A stretch of 10,001 bases of DNA from DASPJR01 sp035628505 (GTDB taxonomy: Bacteria > Planctomycetota > SZUA-567 > H5-PLA8): the NCBI GenBank assembly GCA_035628505.1, contig DASPJR010000105.1:1-10001 (forward strand), given 5' to 3'. Made by a program: the position numbers and the translations under genes. Below the pieces are notes generated by a model. That model was not told the DNA's origin. It made no database searches and worked only from the letters and a program-made list of their open reading frames with translations. Below, in pieces: positions 6,629 through 10,001 of this stretch (the first letter of the stretch is position 1; the number at the start of each line of letters is the position of its first letter).

Positions 6629-7591
6629 ATGCTCACCCGCCCAGACGAGTCCACTTGCGTCCTTGACGCTGTTTCAGACCTGCGGCCGCTTTCGGTCATG
6701 CTCGATCCGCCGGAAGGCCTGGTCAGCGCTGTTGGCTCATGGGCGCCCTTTCAGTTTGAGCGGCCCGCATGGAGTGCGGAGTTGCCGCTGGGCACCTGGT
6801 TCGAGGTCCGCTTCGGCGAGCACACATTGGACTCCTGGTTTGCGATGCAATGGCGCGGGCAGCCGCGTGAGCTGTTTCTGCGGCTCGATGGACCGGTGCT
6901 GCGATGCGGAAACGGCGGCGCTGCAGCCGACGAGCCTGCCGGCGTTGACGCGCGCACTCCAGTCGGCATTCGCGAGCTTAAGACACTTGCGACCCGCCGG
7001 CACAGCATGCCGGTAAGTGTCCATCTGAGCCGCCTGACGCCCACGCTTCTTGCGCCGCTGGTAAAACTTAAACCTTCTGCCATGAAGATTGAGAATACCG
7101 GGAATCTTCGCGAGATCGGCAGCATTTCGTCGCTGCGCTATCTGAATCTGGAGTCGACAACCATCACGAGCGTGTCGATGCTCACGAATCTGCGGATGCT
7201 ATCTGTGCTGGACCTCAGCTACTGCCGTGCGCTGCGCAGTATCTCATCGCTGGCGGAGCTCAGGAATTTAAAAGTCCTGGATCTCAGCTACTGCGAATTC
7301 CTGGAAGACTTCGACGCGCTGGACCGTCTTGCGCGGCTTAACGCGCTCAGCTTAAACGGTTGTGTCTGGCTCCAGGACCTCAGCTGCCTCAAGCGGCTCG
7401 AGAATCTGCGGCTGCTGTCCCTCTATGGCTGCAAAAACATCCGTGCTGAGCAGATCGAAGAACTTCAGCGCGCACTGCCGCATTGTTCCATCCAGACCGG
7501 CGATCCTGTTCCCGAGTACCTGAAAGATGCCATTCGCATCGGCGTTCTGCGGCTTGAAGTGACGCAGCCATATCTCGCCGACGGCATCTGA
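6629..7591 (+). CDS. cytoplasmic leucine-rich-repeat protein with unrecognised N-terminal domain
   Basis: The 320-aa protein has no signal peptide or membrane helix. Residues about 1-115 form an unrecognised domain rich in Trp, Leu and Gly (for example WSAELPLGTWFEVRFGEHTL). Residues about 150-286 contain leucine-rich repeats, five of which are clear, beginning at Leu169, Leu191, Leu214, Leu237 and Leu260 with a 22-23-residue period. Their pattern, LxxLxLxxC with Cys closing the strand in DLSYC, NGC and YGC, resembles the cysteine-containing LRR subclass. LRR domains bind proteins, so a scaffold or sensing role in the cytoplasm is plausible. The C-terminal 35 residues lack repeats. AAAAGGGG at 6615-6622 precedes the ATG by six bases. 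It sits alone, convergent with the M28 gene, so neighbours give no functional clue. Confidence 0.8.
   Translation: MLTRPDESTCVLDAVSDLRPLSVMLDPPEGLVSAVGSWAPFQFERPAWSAELPLGTWFEVRFGEHTLDSWFAMQWRGQPRELFLRLDGPVLRCGNGGAAADEPAGVDARTPVGIRELKTLATRRHSMPVSVHLSRLTPTLLAPLVKLKPSAMKIENTGNLREIGSISSLRYLNLESTTITSVSMLTNLRMLSVLDLSYCRALRSISSLAELRNLKVLDLSYCEFLEDFDALDRLARLNALSLNGCVWLQDLSCLKRLENLRLLSLYGCKNIRAEQIEELQRALPHCSIQTGDPVPEYLKDAIRIGVLRLEVTQPYLADGI
7133..7480 (+). repeat. five leucine-rich-repeat units of 22-23 codons
   Basis: The units begin at bases 7133, 7199, 7268, 7337 and 7406 and encode the LxxLxLxxC/T repeats. Copies two and three share 17 of 18 bases over the strand-coding segment (7208-7225 against 7277-7294, 69 bases apart), and copy four (near 7375-7390) retains part of the same string. 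This indicates expansion by in-frame duplication. Outside the strand segment the units have diverged clearly. Confidence 0.7.
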
Positions 7592-7597
7592 CAGCCG

Positions 7598-9550
7598 CTA
7601 GCGCTTCTCGGGCGTGATCTTGGTTTCCATCGGCTTGCCGTCGCGCGTGAACGAGACGCTGGTCTCCACGCCGGCTACGAGCTGGCGCAGGGCGTTCATG
7701 TAGTCCTGGATGTTCTCGATGTTCTTACCGTCGAGCTTGGTAATGATGTCACCGCCCTTGAGGCCGGCTTTGTCGGCTGGACCTTTATCGCGCACCCCGC
7801 TCAGGCGCAGGCCTTTGCCTTCGAATGAATAATCGGGCAAAACGGAAAGGACGATGCCGCCAAAGCCCGTGGTTTTCGGCGCTTCGACCTTTACGAATTG
7901 CGGCCGCGCCGGCGCATTGATGATCCGCGCGGCTGTGCTGTAGACGAGCGCGGTGACGATCGCCTGGTCGTCTACATTCAGCTTGTCTGCCGTGTCGCTG
8001 GGCTTGTGGTAGTCAAAATGCGAACCTGTAAAAAAGAAGAGCACTGGAACGCCGGCGGCGACGAATGCCGTCTGGTCCGAACCGCCGAAGCCGTCGGCTG
8101 TTGTTGTGATGTTCAGTTTCAGCGACTCGTTGGCGCCTTTCAGCGTTTCTTCAAAAGTCGTTCCCGTAGCGACGCCATAGACCATCACTTTTTTCTCGCG
8201 GCAGCGGCCGACCATGTCGAGATTCAGCATCGCGGCCACCTGAGGAATGGCGAATCCTTCAGGCGGCGTGCGCACGAAATGATTGCTGCCGATCGTGCCC
8301 ATCTCCTCGGCGCCGAAAAACATGATCCAGACTGTGCGCTTGAGCGCCGCGCGGTTCTTATAGAGCGCCTCGGCGACTTCGAGCACTGACGCCGTCCCCG
8401 ACGCATTATCGTCGGCGCCGTAATGGATCTTGCCCATGTCGCCTTTGTCGGCGAGCGAGAATTCGTTGCCGCGGCCGAGGTGATCGTAATGCGCGCCGAT
8501 GACCACGATTTCATTCTTGAGCACCGGATCGCTGCCGGGAATCACGACTGCGAGGTTCACGTCGTTCGTGTTGACGCGTTCGATTTCAACTTTCGCCGAC
8601 ACCTTCACGCCGTTTACGCTAAAGCTCTGGGGTGCAAGTTTCTCGTCAATCGCCTTCTGCAGCGTTTCAATCGTTTTTCCGCCGCTCCGCAGCCAGTCGT
8701 CAGCGATCTCTGGAAACACCTGGAGAAAGACGATGCCACTGTCGCTGCGGCCGCCGCCCCGCTCGAAGCTCTCGAGCTGCGCACGCTCGGCGGCGCTGAT
8801 CCCGCGCTTGCCGTTCACGAAAACGACGGCTTTTGCGCCCTTGTCTCGCGCGGTGGCGGCCTTGTAGCTGAAGTTGGCGTAAACACTCGGCGCCGCGTGC
8901 GGGTCGGGTTTGTCCTTACCGATGCGCTTGCCGTCGGCGGTCTCCGGTTCACCGCGGATGACGAGCACCACCTTGTCTTTGACGTCGAGATTGGCGTAAT
9001 CGTCGTAGCCTTTATCTGGCGCGCTGATGCCGTAGCCGGCGAAGACGAGCGGCGCATCCTTGATCTCATCCACCTTGCTGATGCGCGACGGCCGGAAATC
9101 ATCGTCGATTTTGTAGTTGGCCGTCGTTCCGTTCGGCTTGCGGTACCAGGCGCTGTCGGTCTTGATGCTCTGATCGTAATGCGCCGCGAGCGTGTTGCTT
9201 TTGCCGAGCTTCACATCAGAGATGAATTCAAACGGCAGGCGCTTAATCTCATCGAAGCCCGCGTTCTTCAACTGCTTCTCGATGTATTTCCGCGCTTTTT
9301 CAACACCAGGGGTCCCCGGCAGGCGGCCTTCGCATTCATCCGAAGCCAGAAACTTCGCGTGCTGGTAAAGGTCTTTGGCCTTGAACGTAACTTTCTTGGG
9401 AAGCCCTTCGGTTGCGACATCAATTTTCGTGTCGCGCCTGGGCTCTTCGGCGAATGCGAGCGGCGAAAACATCGCGCAGCCGAGAACCAGCGACGCACAG
9501 AGCCTGACAACGATGGGAGTGTTTTGCCGGAGGGAGAAGTGTTTCATCAT
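7598..9550 (-). CDS. exported M28-family zinc peptidase with PA-like insert and C-terminal PDZ
   Basis: The 650-aa product has a signal sequence (about 1-34, likely cut after AFA; VLGC at 22-25 is a weak lipobox alternative). A PA-like insert lies at about 160-300, an M28 catalytic domain at about 325-545 and a PDZ domain at about 563-647. Zinc-site residues are all present: His354 and Asp356 in GAHYDHLG, the Asp380/Asp381 pair in GADDNASG, Glu415-Glu416 in FGAEEMG, Asp445 in NLDMVGR and His515 in DYHKPSDT. Relatives are co-catalytic di-zinc aminopeptidases or carboxypeptidases, and this architecture is usual for large secreted bacterial ones. It probably trims peptides in the periplasm or outside the cell. 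Two consecutive ATG codons (9550, 9547) are equally possible starts; no good ribosome site is seen, so translation may be coupled to the rhodanese gene 22 bases upstream. Its 3' end meets the leucine-rich-repeat gene with six bases between. Confidence 0.92.
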   Translation of the reverse strand: MMKHFSLRQNTPIVVRLCASLVLGCAMFSPLAFAEEPRRDTKIDVATEGLPKKVTFKAKDLYQHAKFLASDECEGRLPGTPGVEKARKYIEKQLKNAGFDEIKRLPFEFISDVKLGKSNTLAAHYDQSIKTDSAWYRKPNGTTANYKIDDDFRPSRISKVDEIKDAPLVFAGYGISAPDKGYDDYANLDVKDKVVLVIRGEPETADGKRIGKDKPDPHAAPSVYANFSYKAATARDKGAKAVVFVNGKRGISAAERAQLESFERGGGRSDSGIVFLQVFPEIADDWLRSGGKTIETLQKAIDEKLAPQSFSVNGVKVSAKVEIERVNTNDVNLAVVIPGSDPVLKNEIVVIGAHYDHLGRGNEFSLADKGDMGKIHYGADDNASGTASVLEVAEALYKNRAALKRTVWIMFFGAEEMGTIGSNHFVRTPPEGFAIPQVAAMLNLDMVGRCREKKVMVYGVATGTTFEETLKGANESLKLNITTTADGFGGSDQTAFVAAGVPVLFFFTGSHFDYHKPSDTADKLNVDDQAIVTALVYSTAARIINAPARPQFVKVEAPKTTGFGGIVLSVLPDYSFEGKGLRLSGVRDKGPADKAGLKGGDIITKLDGKNIENIQDYMNALRQLVAGVETSVSFTRDGKPMETKITPEKR

Positions 9551-9572
9551 GCGTGGTATCCAGGAGTTTCTG

Positions 9573-9953
9573 CTACGGTTTGGGTGCCAGGCTCACGGCG
9601 TCTTTGCCGGAACCAGAAACGAACGGCAGGCCGGCTTCGACCCAGTGCGCCATTCCGCCGCTCATGTTGACCAGATTTTTCCAGCCATGCTGCGCGAGCG
9701 CCGCGCACGTCCGCACGGAGCGTACACCATGCTCGCAGCAGATCAGAATCTTTTTATCCGGGTTCTGCGGAATCTCGCCATGGCGCTCGTTGAGTTCCTG
9801 AATCGGCAGCAGGTACGCGCCGGCAATGCGATGCGCCTCAAACTCGGGCGGCGTGCGCACGTCGACGACGTAGCACTCGCCGTCCTTGATCATCTGTGCT
9901 GCAATCTCAGGCGGAACATTTTCGTAATCAGACACGACTTTTTCTCGATGCAA
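9573..9953 (-). CDS. single-domain rhodanese-like sulfurtransferase
   Basis: The protein is 126 aa with one rhodanese fold covering about residues 12-110. Diagnostic parts are VVDVRTPPEFEAHRIAGA near the N-terminus, the active loop ICCEHGVRS with catalytic Cys73 followed by the expected Gly76, Arg78 and Ser79, and MSGGMAHWVEAGLP at the end. Such proteins carry persulfide sulfur on the cysteine for sulfur transfer or cyanide/thiosulfate detoxification. No signal peptide is visible, so it should be cytoplasmic. The start is uncertain: TTG at 9951-9953 gives the longest form, and GTG at 9933-9935 would give 120 residues. Neither has a clear ribosome site, and no in-frame ATG precedes the domain. 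It lies 22 bases before the M28 gene on the same strand, so the two are likely co-transcribed although no shared function is obvious. Confidence 0.88.
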   Translation of the reverse strand: MHREKVVSDYENVPPEIAAQMIKDGECYVVDVRTPPEFEAHRIAGAYLLPIQELNERHGEIPQNPDKKILICCEHGVRSVRTCAALAQHGWKNLVNMSGGMAHWVEAGLPFVSGSGKDAVSLAPKP

Positions 9954-9974
9954 TGGTTTCTAACACAACTTCAA

Positions 9975-10001
9975 CACAGAGGCGCAGAGAGCACAGAGGA
10001 C
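9975..10001. repeat. degenerate CAGAG tandem repeat at the window edge
   Basis: CACAGAGG, CGCAGAGA and GCACAGAGGAC follow one another, with CAGAG recurring at 9977, 9985 and 9994 (period 8 to 9). The run continues to the edge, so its full length is unseen. Similar purine-rich 'cacagagg/cacagaga' strings recur between genes in many environmental bacterial genomes, as I recall. No reading frame is supported here. It lies upstream of the rhodanese start. Confidence 0.45.

Noticed and set aside
8423..9670. Long plus-strand open frame (415 codons) opposite the M28 gene
   Set aside because: It is antisense to a protein with every M28 zinc-site residue in place, its translation has no recognisable domain, and long antisense frames are common at this G+C.
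9975..10001. CRISPR array
   Set aside because: The units are only 8 to 9 bases long, without spacers, and no cas gene is present.

Overview
The window reads as a stretch of chromosome from a Gram-negative-type bacterium with fairly high G+C (about 60% by eye). The best guess is a member of the Planctomycetota/PVC group or a similar deep environmental lineage. The reasons are the small 91-aa protein of a type I associate with those genomes, a degenerate tandem HtrA-like protease beside an intact one, a LysM plus L,D-transpeptidase protein with a single N-terminal anchor, a short leucine-rich-repeat protein and an M28 peptidase with a C-terminal PDZ. This placement is inference. No phage, insertion sequence, CRISPR array, tRNA or rRNA was seen.

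Layout: bases 1-147 hold the end of a membrane protein. The plus strand then carries an exported carbohydrate-binding-like protein (256-963), a small basic-headed conserved protein (1043-1318), a two-domain trypsin-like pseudoprotease with PDZ (1432-3252), an intact HtrA-like serine protease with PDZ two bases downstream (3255-4265), a membrane-anchored helical-repeat/LysM/L,D-transpeptidase (4452-5897) followed by a terminator-like hairpin, a half-size EamA transporter (6047-6529) and a cytoplasmic leucine-rich-repeat protein (6629-7591). Six bases later the minus strand begins: an exported M28 zinc peptidase with PDZ (7598-9550), preceded in its own direction by a rhodanese (9573-9953). The right edge (9975-10001) is a short degenerate CAGAG-type tandem repeat.

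Theme: five of the eight complete larger genes encode exported or membrane proteins, and three of these carry a PDZ domain. The region looks like cell-envelope protein quality control and wall remodelling. The observation most worth following is the protease pair. The 606-aa protein has two trypsin-like folds, both without the catalytic His, and the first lacks all three triad residues. Its immediate neighbour has a perfect triad. This suggests a scaffold, sensor or regulator made together with its active partner.
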